Shown here: positions 24,793-36,500 of the stretch, one piece after another
Numbering within the stretch: the stretch's first letter is position 1
Layout of the letters: each line of letters begins with the position of its first letter
Assembly: GCA_002189035.1 (NCBI GenBank)
Contig: CM007989.1
Coordinates: 186,001-250,000, forward strand
Source of the DNA: Utricularia gibba
Lineage: Eukaryota; Streptophyta; Magnoliopsida; Lamiales; Lentibulariaceae
DNA length: 64,000 bases
Reading direction: 5' to 3'
The notes under the pieces: model-generated
Databases searched by the model: none
Seen by the model: only the letters and a program-made list of their open reading frames with translations
What the model was told of the DNA's origin: nothing
Made by a program: the position numbers and the translations under genes

Positions 24793-26951
24793 ATGATTCC
24801 TGTTGGCGGAATCTCGTTCTGCCTCGGTGCTGCAGCCCTTTATCTTCTGGGTAGGAGCAGTGGAAGGTGGGATGTCTTAAATCTCCCTCTCGTTTTAGTT
24901 GGATCTTTTTTAATTTTTGTGGAGTGCTACGACTGAATCGTTCATTTTGGTGTATTTGGTTGTAATTTTTCCTTGTGATTCTAGGGATGCCGATGTTCTC
25001 ACGAGTGTTACACGAGTTGCTGAGTTGAAGAATTTGGGTTTGATAACACTTTTCAAGTGAATTTACCTGTTAGATGGCTGGTTTTTTTTTCTCATTTTTT
25101 CGTTTTTTTTTTCTTAAACGGAAATTCAGCCCAGATGTTGGATGCTGCTGGAAAAATGATGCCCTTGGTTGTTACTATCTCCGGCAAGGCTGGTTCTGAT
25201 ACGCCTATTAGTTGTGAGTACAGTGGCTTACGAGGTGTAATTGTCGAACAAATGGTACACGAACTAACCCTCGAAAGCAGATTAGAAACAAAAATCGTGC
25301 GCTTAAAAAGCAGTTGATTTTCATTTTCAGGCGGAGCAGCATTTTTTGAAACACAATGATGCAGGATCTTGGATACAAGATTCGGCCTTGATCGTCTCGA
25401 ATTGCAAGGAAGTTCCTTGGTACATCGTAAGATATGAAAACACTCCATTTTGTTGCTTTCTGAAATGCTTCTTTATATCCAGTCATACGAGAATCTGCTA
25501 TTAAAATTTTGTTATCCTAATATGCCTGGTTTTAAGGATTTCCAGCTAATATTTGGAAAACCCATTTTTTTACCAACTAGGATGATGGTACTGCTCGTGT
25601 GCAAGTCATCGGGGCTCGTGGTGCCTTAGGTTTGGCACTAGTAGTGGGAAGCGAGGTATTTGAGGAGTCAGGGAGATCTCTAATGCGTGGCACACTGGAT
25701 TATCTTCAAGGCCTAAAGGTTGGAGCTTGTTACTTTTGCTTTTTTATTTTGCTAACAGTTCAGAAATGACATTGGCAAATTATTTGCTATAGATGCTTGG
25801 GGTCAAGAGAATAGAACGGCTTTTGCCAACTGGTACACCACTGACCGTTGTAGGCGAGGTATGATGCTATTGATTCTATAAGTTCATTTAATTACCTTTT
25901 TCTTGCTTTCTGCTCTTGAATCCTTTGCTATTGATACTATAAGTTCATATAATGGGCGTGGATGATTTAGGGTCAAAGCTGATCCTCTGCAACAGCTAAG
26001 TTTGTTTTAGTTCCTTAGGAGGATAGTAATTGTCTATAACTTTTCGTTTCATGTTATGTTGGCATGGTGATGCAGGTGGTTAGGGATGACATTGGCTCAT
26101 TTCGAATCCAGCAACCCTATAAGGGCCCATTTTATGTCTCTGACAAAACCATTGATCAGTTGATTGCAAATCTTGGGAGATGGTCTAGGTAACTCCTCTG
26201 AAACCTTGGTTGATTCATGCTGTTAGGATGTACTGGCACACGCATCTTCAGGCTAAAACAGCCTTTTCTTTGCTGATGATACTGTTGTACATAATTTCAA
26301 AGTAACAGATGCATTTTTACTTTCTTTAGAGTCTACAAGTATGCTTCAGTGGGATTTGCAGCTTTTGGTGTTTTTCTTCTTGCCAAGCATGCATTCCATC
26401 ACATCATGGAGAGGAGACGTCACAGAGAAATGCGGAAGAGGTCTGAGTAGACTTGTCTGTTTTCAAATATCCTGGTTCCCTTAGTTCCGCAAATAGAGTA
26501 TCCCTGACTTGTAGCTTGAAACAGGGTTCTCGCTGCAGCAGCAGCTAGAAAAACAGCCCAAGACGAAGGGGGTAAGCTGCCCGTTCCTCCATCCTTGTCA
26601 TATTGTTCAGCTTTGTTCCCAATCGAGCAAGTGGGTTTTTTTATTTCCAGGTCTGCCCAACAATAACGAGGATGCAACCAACAGTACCAGCACAGACAAA
26701 GCAATGCCTGATATATGCGTCATCTGTCTGGAACAGGAGTACAACGCTGTCTTCATCCCGTGAGCTCCTTCGCTTCGTTTGCCATACAAAAAAAACTGCC
26801 CTTATTTCAAACTATCTTGTATTTAAATGCTCTTTTTTTCTTGTTCAGGTGTGGGCATATGTGTTGCTGCGTTCCATGTTCTTCACACTTGACAAACTGC
26901 CCACTCTGTCGCAGACGAATCGATCAGGCCGTCCGAACTTTCCGGCATTGA
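24793..26951 (+). CDS. SP1: SP1-type RING ubiquitin ligase of the chloroplast outer envelope
   Basis: Strong match to SP1 (SUPPRESSOR OF PPI1 LOCUS1), a MAPL/MULAN-like E3 ligase that marks TOC import components for degradation. Eleven exons join in frame: MIPVGGISFC..LLGRSSGR (24793 to about 24868), ADVLTSVTRV, QMLDAAGKMMP..SGLRGVIVEQM, AEQHFLKHNDAGSW..VPWYI, a GARGALGLAL..DYLQGLK exon, LGVKRIERLLPTG, RDDIGSFRIQQP..LGRWSR, YKYASVGFAAFGVF, two short exons, and CGHMCCC..RRRIDQAVRTFRH. The first hydrophobic segment and the second (FAAFGVFLLAKHAF) flank the intermembrane-space domain. The C-terminal C3HC4 RING begins CVICLEQ and ends CPLCRRR. All RING cysteines and the His are present. The start aligns with the family N-terminus. 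Confidence 0.95.
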
Positions 26952-27186
26952 TCCATGGCGCGTGCTTGCCCTGGTGACTGCTGCAACTGCTCTCCCGTTG
27001 CGCTTGCACATAACCAAAGAAAAAGAAAAAAAAAAGGAACGTACATTCTTCCAGAAACACTACACTTCTGCTACTTGAACCTGTGTCCGTTTGAGATTTT
27101 GTTCAGGTTTGAAGGGAAAAGAAGAATTTGGAATTGCAATTTGCATCCGAAAGAAAGTGAGCATGAAAAATTTGATTGATGGTGTG

Positions 27187-27205
27187 CGGGGCGGGGCGGG
27201 GCGGG
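27187..27205. repeat. (GGGGC)n GC-rich tandem repeat
   Basis: Three to four GGGGC units in otherwise AT-rich intergenic DNA, just downstream of SP1. Four or more G-runs in a row make a G-quadruplex possible on the plus strand. Confidence 0.8.
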
Positions 27206-27492
27206 AATTGAATGCGTGTGCTGGTTGGCGTGTAGTGAAGACGAGATGAGATAGTGGAGGTTTGGGCGGCAGATCCAATGCACATGGAAGAAGACGACCA
27301 CTCACTCCACGGCGCCACGTGCATTACCTCCACGCCATTTTGCTCGCCTTCCGCCTTTAAATTATTATTATTTTTTCACTTGGATTCTTCTCCTCTTCCT
27401 CTTCGTAAAAGCAAGAGGGGGCACGCTGCCTGCCTCCTGGTGCCCCCCACCCCCATTCATTATTGTTATTCAGTGGGCCGGAGTAGAAGAAA

Positions 27493-27514
27493 CTAGTAGT
27501 AGTAGTAGTAGTAG
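27493..27514. repeat. (TAG)n microsatellite
   Basis: Seven TAG trinucleotides in intergenic DNA. Confidence 0.9.
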
Positions 27515-28261
27515 GAGTTGGTACCAAGTCTCCTTTATTATCCACCACCCCTCTCTTCCACTTCCTTGCCCTCCCAAATATGTTTATTTTCTTAACCAAC
27601 CAAGAACAACAAAAAAAAAAAAAAAACAAAGTACGAGTACGATAGACATCCATCCATCCAGCAGATCAACTCATTCCGGGATGGGGTGTGTGAGAGAGGG
27701 AGAGGCCTGTGGCAAACAGGCGCCTAAAAACCGGAGCGTTTGAGGTTCTTTTTTCTTTTCTTTTTTTATTTTTGAAACAGCAGTCATCCCTCTCTGACAT
27801 CCAGATTTACATTGCAGCTTTTCATGATAACCATGCATCAAAAAATACCAGCAACAAAAACAACCATTGCTCCTACTGCCTCCCCGCCTATCTCTGCAGT
27901 CCTCCCCACACAAATCACAACGCAAATGATTTGATTTACTTTGGAAGCAATGCCACTGCTTAATCAACCCGGTAGGTCCTCCAGAAGAGAGAGAGTGAGA
28001 GAGAGGGGGAGGGGGGGCGGGGCTATTACTCTTCGTGTCCCCACAGACGGTGGATGTGCAGTGAAACCCTTTCTTGATTGTTCAGGTAAAACATATCTCT
28101 AGATGAAATGCGGGTTTTCAACCTAAATTCCAATGTGAATTTGAAAATGGCCCACTACGCAACATAGCGTATTCATTCTCACATCAGAATTAGGCGACCG
28201 CACAGGAGGAGTTGGTTGGGTTGCATGAACTAAAACCTAGCAGATGTTGAATGCATATTCG

Positions 28262-28288
28262 TCTTCTTCTTCTTCTTCTTCTTCTTCA
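28262..28288. repeat. (TCT)n microsatellite
   Basis: Nine TCT/CTT trinucleotides about 75 bp past the KRP stop codon; on the KRP strand it is a GAA tract in the 3'UTR. Confidence 0.9.
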
Positions 28289-28363
28289 CGAGGGCAAAAA
28301 ATAGAAAAAAGGGATACTTTAGTGGGAGCCAACAGATAGATAGATGCCTTCCCTCGTCTCCAT

Positions 28364-29109
28364 TCAAGGCTGTAAATGAACCCATTGATACCTTCCCTCT
28401 AATGGGACATCCCTCACTATGTCATAGTTGTACCTGCAAAACAGAATGCCACATACGATAATTTGCTTTCACTCTTCGGTAGCGATTTGGTGGGTTCCTC
28501 TGCATATTCGCAGAAAAGGATATTATGGTAATGGAGACTCACTTTTGGACGAAGCGTTTCTGTTGGTAAATTTCTGCCGCCGAGAAGAAGTCCTCCAGCT
28601 CCGACGCCGACGGCATGACGTGGACCATTTGCCGGAGCTGCTTTGTCGGAAGTCGAATTATGACCTTGGGATCTCCATATGCCTCGCTTTTAGGGCTCCC
28701 TTCGACACTGCGAAACGTACAGAAAACGTGAAACAGACGCCCGTGAAAATCAACATATACTGAGTGTTTTCACCTGAAAACGCCATGGTTTGACATGGAA
28801 GAGCTTTCGGATTCGAATTCACGAGCCTCACGCCTGGATTCCACATCCTACAACACAAATCATAAGCCGACATCAAAAACTAAAACTCATAAGAAACATA
28901 CGTAACATCATACATCCGAATTTCCAAATTACCTCCAGATCTAGCTCTCTCATGGAGCCGTCAGGCCTTTTCTCCTCCTCCAGGGACATCGTAATCGTAT
29001 TCGAATTCTCCGGCGCGTCACACTCGGTGGCCTGCTTCCTCTTCCTAGCGAAAATCAAGTGATCGTCGGCAGCTCCGGCGCTGGCTGCCACCTTTTCACC
29101 GTCCTTCAT
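28364..29109 (-). CDS. KRP: Cyclin-dependent kinase inhibitor of the KRP/ICK family
   Basis: Plant CDK inhibitor that binds CDKA-cyclin D complexes to restrain the G1/S transition, acting in the nucleus. Four exons give an exact 486-nt reading frame (161 aa): 28933-29109, 28774-28847, 28543-28707 and 28364-28433. The conserved C-terminal CDK/cyclin-binding block spans the last two exons: ELEDFFSAAE, then QQKRFVQKYNYDIVRD, then PLEGRYQWV. The N-terminus has a basic patch (FARKRKQ). The protein is short for the family (usually about 190 or more residues), the difference lying in the variable N-terminal half. The block is split across introns, so no single open frame shows it. Arabidopsis KRP6 and KRP7 sit in the corresponding segments of chromosomes 3 and 1 (from memory). 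Confidence 0.93.
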
Positions 29110-29709
29110 GTATCCTCTGATCTCCTCCTATACTTACACGGCCTGTATCGCTACATTCACCGTGACTGCTTCGAGAGGCAGCGATCAGCAGAAATGAAAA
29201 GCTCAGTGTCTCGCCAAATGTTGGCTTATAATAGCGAAGGTTTTCAAAAATTGATAGACAGCGGAGGGTAAAAATGGGAATTCCGTGATTTTTTTGATCC
29301 TACTGCGGTGGAAGCGGTTACGCAGCATGTGGTCCTGACTTTTTTAACGGCGACAGGCACATGCCGATGCCTTCGTTAAGAGAGATGGGGGAATGATTAC
29401 GGGCAGGGAGCTAATCACAGGCCACCACGTGGATGCCTTGACAACCGGCGTTACCCGGTCAGGATACCGGGAATCTTTTTAATTAACCACATAAAATGAT
29501 ACCATGATAGCCAGCGCCACCGGCGACTGCACAGAATCTCACTCCAATTTATCACTAAACCTACCCTGACCTTGCACCAGGGCTTCTGCTTCAAAAAATA
29601 TTTTATTAAGACGGATTTTCCTTTCTTCTTTTTTTTTTTGTAATACACGAAACGTTTCATGAACAGCCAATGGTCTATGAAAAGGTAGCAGCTATACGCG
29701 TAAATGCGC
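29110..29709. other. Promoter region of KRP and 3'UTR of the fused oxidoreductase
   Basis: Both flanking genes run leftward, so this 600 bp is KRP upstream DNA and NQR downstream DNA. A T-run lies near 29628-29639. No gene seen. Confidence 0.6.
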
Positions 29710-32700
29710 TTATAGTTTTGCAGGGAGGTGACTGAATGCTGGATCAATGCACACAACGACCTGCGGGGTTTCAAACATCAAATTACCACTAAAAAGGCCT
29801 GCAACACACTTGCAATTTAAGCAAGAAAAAACCAGGCGAATCTCAACAAAGTGGTTGAGTAGGAAGAGATTTCGAAAAGTACCTTGCCAACGCTGTTGCC
29901 TGAGTGAAGATATTCAACTGCATCGGCAGCGGAGCGAACACCAACAAAGAGCTTAGGGTCAATAGCAACCTGCATTTCAAGAAGCCTGGTAAGAGTGGAT
30001 GCAGGGTCCTAAGCGTCATGGAGTTTAACATCAATGTAATTTACTGAACCTTGAGCTTCCCGGAGGAGTAGAGATCCATGAGCTTGTCGAGATGTTGTTG
30101 CCAGAAGTGAGGATATTGTGTTAGGAAAAAGCCAGCCTGATCACAGTGTACAGAAAAAGTCCACATCTTTAATAGTAGCCAATGGTAACAAAGGTCATCA
30201 AAATATCACATCATACTTTCCCAAAGAAAAGGCCACAGCAACGTAAATAAGGAATTGTGGTATAAAAAGACAAGCATTGCGTCATCTTGAAGTAAACTTA
30301 CCACTGTCTGGCTCTTCGCTAGGATCTTCTCACAGAGTCCAGGGTAATTTCTTGGCTTCCATCCATGCTCTCCTTGGTACTAGAATTTTCAATTGTTAAA
30401 TGTTAAAATAGCGAGTCATTGGAGGACGAAAACCAACTTTTCGATGGTGACTTATACTTCATATTGTAGAGGTTCAGAGGCCTGACCTGAGAGATCATCC
30501 CAATCACAACAAGACGTCCGTAGGTCGCCAAAGCATTGAGGCATAAGTCGAACATTTCACCACCAACAGACTCATAAACAATATCAACTCCTTTAGGGAA
30601 TTCAGTTTTCAAAACCTGGAAAGGTCAGACAAAGGGAGAAAATGAAGAGAAGTCAAACATTTTTATTAGAGAGAGGAGGACCCTTTTGAAGTAGCTTACA
30701 GTTTTGATATCTTCACTTTTATAGTCGATTACTCGATCAACCCCCAAATCTCTCAAAAGCGCAGCCTTCTCTGTTCCTCCACATGTTGCAATGACTTTAT
30801 TTCCCGCCAATTTTGCAAGCTGCATCAATGCAGTTTGTGTTTCATATACTTGTAAATAGGGAAGCTGTTTTAAACTATTGAAATTTCACATCTCTATATA
30901 CCTGGACGGCGAACTGCCCAGTTCCTCCTGCAGCAGCTGTTACAAGAACAGATTTCCCTGAACCCATTAGTGCTGCCTAACAATTAGAAAAAGGAAGGTG
31001 ATTCTTCGAAAACAAGGTAAGCAGTTCTTTTTAGAGTCCCCATAAGAAACATATGAAAACCTTTTCCAAAGCGATGGACGCTGTTAGACCAGACGTGAGC
31101 ATAGCAACAACTTCTGGAACTGGTTTTGCCACTGGAAGAACGTGCTTTGAACGTATCTATACAATCCAGCAAAACTGCAATCAGACTCGGAATGAATGAA
31201 AAAGAAATTAAAAAATGCCTACTATACTTACCAGTGTGAATTCAGCATATCCTCCAAATGTCATGATTGCAGCTGGAGTACCGACTTTCAAATGCCCAAC
31301 TGAGTTGCCAATGGCAGCGATGATTCCCACAGCCTGTATCAAGAACACTGAGATTGAAACGCAAGAAACGCTGTGCTCATACTTGAGGAAGATAAAAGAT
31401 GGGATCATTTTCACACCTCAAAACCAGCATCAAATGGGAGGAGGGAAGAAACATCTTTGCTGCCCCCTACAAAGTACCTTCCAGAGCTAAAATTCACCTG
31501 GTTGCCAGGTATCCGAAATCAAACATAAAAATGAAATAAAATCCCCTGATGATCTAGTTCTTGTTCAACCAAACAACTTTAAAAACTTACATCACTAGCA
31601 TTAACCCCTGCATATATGATCTTCAGAAGAACATAATCTGGTTCAAGGGGCAATCTTAATGGGACATGCACTATCCTTGTTGCAGCTCGGAAATTGTGAC
31701 TGAGAGTGTGAACGATTCTGAGGAGATAATCACAGAAATATTTCAGGAAGTTAATAAATCCATATGGGAGTCAGAAAGATGCAACAGGAGTACATGTCAT
31801 TCCCAACAATGTTGCTTGCTTACAACTTCTCAAAACTTGGAGGGATTTGGATTTTCACTGGAACATCTTGATGTATTTTTCTCGATGTTCTTGGACGCAC
31901 ACGAAATTTTTCCTCCTCTTCAGGAGTTGGCCAGTACTCCAAGCCTCTTCTCTTGGAAATCCACAAACAGGAGCCAGCTTTAGTTTCATCAGCAATGAGG
32001 TCAAAGGTACCTACATGAATTATACATAATAATCAACCAAACAAATTTCTTTTGCAGGATGGAACAATTTAAGCATATGTACTGGAGTAGAATGCGTTCG
32101 TAGCTCTTTAAGATGGTAAACTGCTGGGGATGGTGCATTACCTTCTATGAGCATTTCCATCGGAATGTAGCCACCAAACATATCAATATGCTTAACATCC
32201 ATCTTTTCAGCCAACTCAGTTTGAACAAACTGTAAAGTTCCAACACAACAGATGATTTTACGCTATCTAATTCATTAGAGAGTATATAATTGTCAACCCA
32301 GTGTATGCCTGACCTCAGGGCAAAGTGCATTAATGCGAATTCCTTGACGTTTATAGAAGCCCAGTGATCTGGTAAACATAACTACTCCACCTGCAATTAA
32401 GGAAGGCCAGTTATCAGAAATGAAGGATTTACAGTAAAGCAGGTGAGAAAGCTGAAATAGTAAACAACCCTTGGAGCCTGAGTAGATAGGATCTTGATAC
32501 ATTGGATACAATCCTGATGCAGAAGCTACGTTCACAATGACTCCAGGTCTTTTAGCTTCTTTCATTGCTCGAATCTGTGAACCCAATGAAACCAATTGTT
32601 GGACTTCAGAGATGAATTCCTAAATTCTATCAACTTAGATTCAGAAAAGTGATTTGAAATACCGCAAGACGTGTAGAATCTATGACGGCAACAAAGTTAA

Positions 32701-33151
32701 TATCAACTGCGCGCCTCCACGATTTGGAGCCATCAGTATGATCCTTGCTGAAATGAATAGAAGTTGCGATCCCCGCGCAATTTATGCAGATATCTAATCC
32801 TCCGAATGTCTCAACGTGCTTCAAGAAGGCCGCCTCGAGTTCATCTAACTCATCAAATCAAAAATTCCGTACGTAACATACCAACCACGCAAAATACCAA
32901 TCGCAAAACTTCAACTACGTACTAGAATCGACGACGTCACATCTGATAAAAAGTGAAAGCGGAAAATTCCGTCCAACGTGATACTTGGAGAGCTTTTCTT
33001 GAGCTAGTACTGCAACTTCTTTCCCTCTCTCTTCCGAAAAGTCAATGATCGTCACGAAGACTCCTTTCTCCGCAAGAGCCAAAGTTAGTGCTCTGCCGAT
33101 GCCGGATGCGCCGCCAGTGACAACGGCGGAGAGGCCTGGGCGGAGCTCCAT
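29710..33151 (-). CDS. NQR: Fused short-chain dehydrogenase / quinone oxidoreductase (NQR type)
   Basis: One transcript encodes two oxidoreductases. The N-terminal half is a classical SDR: Rossmann motif TGGASGIG (from 33118 leftward), NCAG (about 32780), catalytic region NVASASGL with YSGSK (about 32490-32530), and NALCPE. The C-terminal half is a medium-chain zeta-crystallin/quinone-oxidoreductase domain: a GroES-like start ([15 protein letters not shown]), [14 protein letters not shown] for NADPH binding, [15 protein letters not shown], and the end [16 protein letters not shown] with stop at 29710-29712. Exons join in frame through the linker (PSFEKL to [10 protein letters not shown]), so this is a real fusion and not two genes. 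The order matches Arabidopsis At1g49670 (NQR), linked to oxidative-stress tolerance. The MDR half resembles the PTGR3/ZADH2 group and lacks obvious zinc ligands. A terminal -AKL might act as a weak peroxisomal signal; that is speculative. Confidence 0.92.
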
Positions 33152-33517
33152 CTTCGAGGTAGATTTCCTGTTGTTGCGTGGGAGTGAATTCTTTGTTCTT
33201 ATCTCTCTTTGACATCGTCACTTGTAGGCAGAGCCTTCGCTCCAGTCCTCCCTCCGTGTTACTCAAATGAGAAAAATCAAATCAAATACATTGCAGCTAA
33301 TTATTATCATTATTTATTAATATAAGTCCACATTAATAAATAAGATTCGGTGGCAAGTGTCTCCCGTTGAATTTAACATAGGTATTTCTCCAATTTCCCC
33401 TGGTCCTTACGCTGTGCACGTGTAGGAATTTTGGGAAAAATCCAGCAGAAATTAATTATATACAAAAAAATAATAATAATATTTTAAAGAGTGACAGAAG
33501 ATATACATGTAAGTAAA
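33152..33517. other. Short intergenic region upstream of the oxidoreductase
   Basis: 366 bp holding the NQR promoter/5'UTR and RAD54 3'UTR. AT-rich, with TTATTAT-type runs (33300-33345 and 33460-33485). No gene seen. Confidence 0.6.
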
Positions 33518-36500
33518 TTACGGCCCATTCTGGTTCAAACACTGAAGGACAACGGGTGCAGCAGGAGCCTTACCTTGTGAAGTTCTCATTATTTTTGAGT
33601 GTGGCAACTGGACACGCTTCAAAGCCGATGAACTCACGCTAGAAACTCTGTTTACAAACGACCGTGCCGATGTTCTTTCTTTCTTACCTTGTTGGGCTGG
33701 AAGTTCATTTCCACTTTTATGACCCCCTGTTTCCGGCCTTACGGCTGATTCAACAGGGACAAGCTTCCCTCCCACTTGATTTGTGAAAACGAATGAAACC
33801 TGCATTTCGCCAGGAGATGCTCTTGATCCTTGAGATAATGTAAATGCAGCGTACTTGAATAGGTGGGTAATCTGACCTCATCTCCTGCTGAAGCCTGCAG
33901 TATGATATCAGGAAGGGTTGATGGGAAATGATGATGCCCCCAGTTAGCCAAGTCCTCCTCTTTGGGAGTTCCGATCTGTCTTTCATGATCTTTTAAAGAG
34001 CTCAAGCAGCCAGCAATGGCTGCAAATCCCCCTATATCCTCCTGCTCAGGCTTCTGGGGGATTTCGGTTGAATCAACAGTGTTGTCTAACATGGCTTCAT
34101 GTGGCTTGCAACGACTGCAGTGCATATTTTCGTGGATTTCGGAACTGCGCCCATGGATGATAAGAGCTCAGCAGCAAAACGGTGAACGATTGAGGATTGA
34201 TAAAAATTTAAGACTCCTAGGTTTTTACCTTACAACCTCATGAAGTGTGAATAAGTCACGCAGGTCCTCAGTTGAAAGTAGATTACCCTGTGAAATAGCA
34301 TATCATAATTCATGTGACTGAGAAAAAAAGTTGGACCTCAACTGTAGGAACTGATGCAAATCATACATCCTCCATATCTGCATGATCTTTCTGAATAACT
34401 TTTTGAAGCCCTTCTTTTGAAATCTGGCGCTGGTATACCTACATATTAGACTAAACAGTCACTTGAAGATGGGTTAATCTAATGCATAGAAAATTGATCA
34501 CCACTACCTTTTCTTCAATAGTGCCTGTACATAAAAATCTATAGATGTAGACTCTCTTCTTCTGTCCGTCCCTCCACACTCTAGCTGCAGCCTGTGAATA
34601 TTAGAGAAGTGTAACATACATAGCCATTTGATGATAGAAAGAAAAGAAATGAGCATGTCGTGACAAAAAGAAAGGCTTACTTGCTTATCGTTCGCTGGAT
34701 TCCAATCAGGGTCAAAGAGAACTAGCCGGTTTCCACCAATTAAATTGAGGCCGCAACCTCCCGCTTTGCTGCTTAGTAGAAATGCAAATTCATCCTGCAG
34801 AAATATTAATGTAAACCAGTGAAGCAGAAAACTAAAAAAATGCATGATCCTGAGACGATTCACGTACCTTTGATGGATCATTGAAACGATTAACCAACTT
34901 TTGCCTTTTACTTATTGATGTGGTCCCATCAAGTCTCAAAAAAGGATACCTTCTTTCGCGACATAGTTGGGCAAAAAGATCCAATGTCTGGAGGAAGATC
35001 GAAAAGAAGAGGGAGATTTGGTTTAAATGGACAAGGAACATATGAATTAACTACAAGAACCTTTGGACACCTAGACAGCAGAATTCTAGTTTCTTAGACC
35101 ACAATAATATAAACACCTGGGACAATGACATCAAGTTCCTTGGATATAATATGGTATAGTAATCTCTTTTATTCCGAAGACTGAAGATGCGCATACTCGT
35201 AAGTGCTAACTCAAAATTTGGAGCAAAAGTTACTAACCTGAGTATAATTTGAAACTAAAACTATCCTGTCATCAGTCCGCTGGCGTAGGTTAGCAAGTAA
35301 TCGTGCTAAGACATGCATTTTTCCAGATAGCTCTACCCATGCCCCGTCACCTCCAGTCCAGGTTCCAGATCTGTTTCCGTCAATGAAAGATAGTTCAAAA
35401 AAGATGAACTAAAATTAGCAGGAGAATGAATACCTTGCCGAGAACATTTCTGGTGGAAAGAACCGCAGACAATTCTCAAACCCTGATAATCCTGGGCTTC
35501 CACTTTTTATTGTGTCATATATAAGCTGCACGCAATAATTATCTGCCTTAGTAGATGTAAAAAATTCCCCATTAGCGGTACTTTCATCGCATGATTTCCA
35601 TTTTAGAGGTTAACCAGAAACATGCATTTGTAACAATGAAATTCATGGTGCAGACATCAAAGCACTTTAAAAAAACAGATTACTTGAAAACTTCTGAGCA
35701 AGTAGAACCAAGATTATACCTTCGGGTGATTACAGAGTTTTTTAAGAGCAGTGATATAAGCTAAGATCTTTGACCGTCTTGCTTCTTCTGTAATGGCTTG
35801 CTTAACCTGTATTTAAAAGTTCAAGGGATTAAAAGAGTTGCAACTAATTGCATAAAAAAATATCATACGGACACACTTTAACCAGAAGATAAAAAAACTT
35901 ACATTTTTTGAATGTATAAAATGGCTGTACAGGTTAATTTGCAAAGGAGTCAGCTTGCAGCAGGCAACCTCAACTATCTGCAACATTTTAGCTCAAATAT
36001 CATTACCCACTCTCCCGTTGTGCAGGTTTCCCAAGATGTATTTCAAAAACATGGATAGTATAGGATGAAGTACCTTCGGTGGTAAGTGATTTGATAATAA
36101 TGTATTAGTCCTCCGTAAAATAAACTGAAAGAAAAGCATTTCATTGGATAGAAGTTATCATTTATCATGTCAAACCAGATAAGAATTAGGCATACGTAGG
36201 ACAGTACTTATGTTTCAGTAAATCATGCTAAGATAACGATCAAAAACCTACCTGGTTTACTTTCCTACTCAATTCCAGAGAGCGTTCTGCGAAAAGCTTC
36301 TTTTCCTCATCAGTCGCACTGGGCTCCCGACCGCAAACTATTGGGTACTGAGAAGAGGAGGCAAAAAATTTAGATATTACATAAAAGGACAACTAGGCAG
36401 GAATCTTTGTTTGTGTGACAACGTATACATTTATACTCGAAAATGAAGCTGTTCATAATTCTCCTAAAAAAAAAAAAATTCCCACCTCGTAGTATCGCCT

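Larger units (their letters stand above)
26952..28363. other. Intergenic region between convergent SP1 and KRP
   Basis: 1.4 kb containing the SP1 3'UTR and the KRP 3'UTR. It has several simple repeats and purine/pyrimidine-rich tracts (a G/A-rich run near 27988-28024). The short ORFs on both strands have low-complexity products and no family resemblance. Confidence 0.65.

Noticed and set aside
26845-27653. Multiple overlapping ORFs downstream of SP1
   Set aside because: Products are low-complexity, overlap on both strands and resemble no family; the SP1 stop is at 26951.
28262-28288. Possible CRISPR-like or satellite array
   Set aside because: It is a simple trinucleotide microsatellite without spacers; such tracts are common in plant DNA.
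31215-31490. Plus-strand ORFs across the fused oxidoreductase
   Set aside because: They are antisense shadows of conserved MDR exons and cross its splice sites.
29710-33151. Two separate genes (an SDR and a quinone oxidoreductase)
   Set aside because: Exons join in frame across the linker, no stop or promoter separates the halves, and a known plant homologue has the same fusion.
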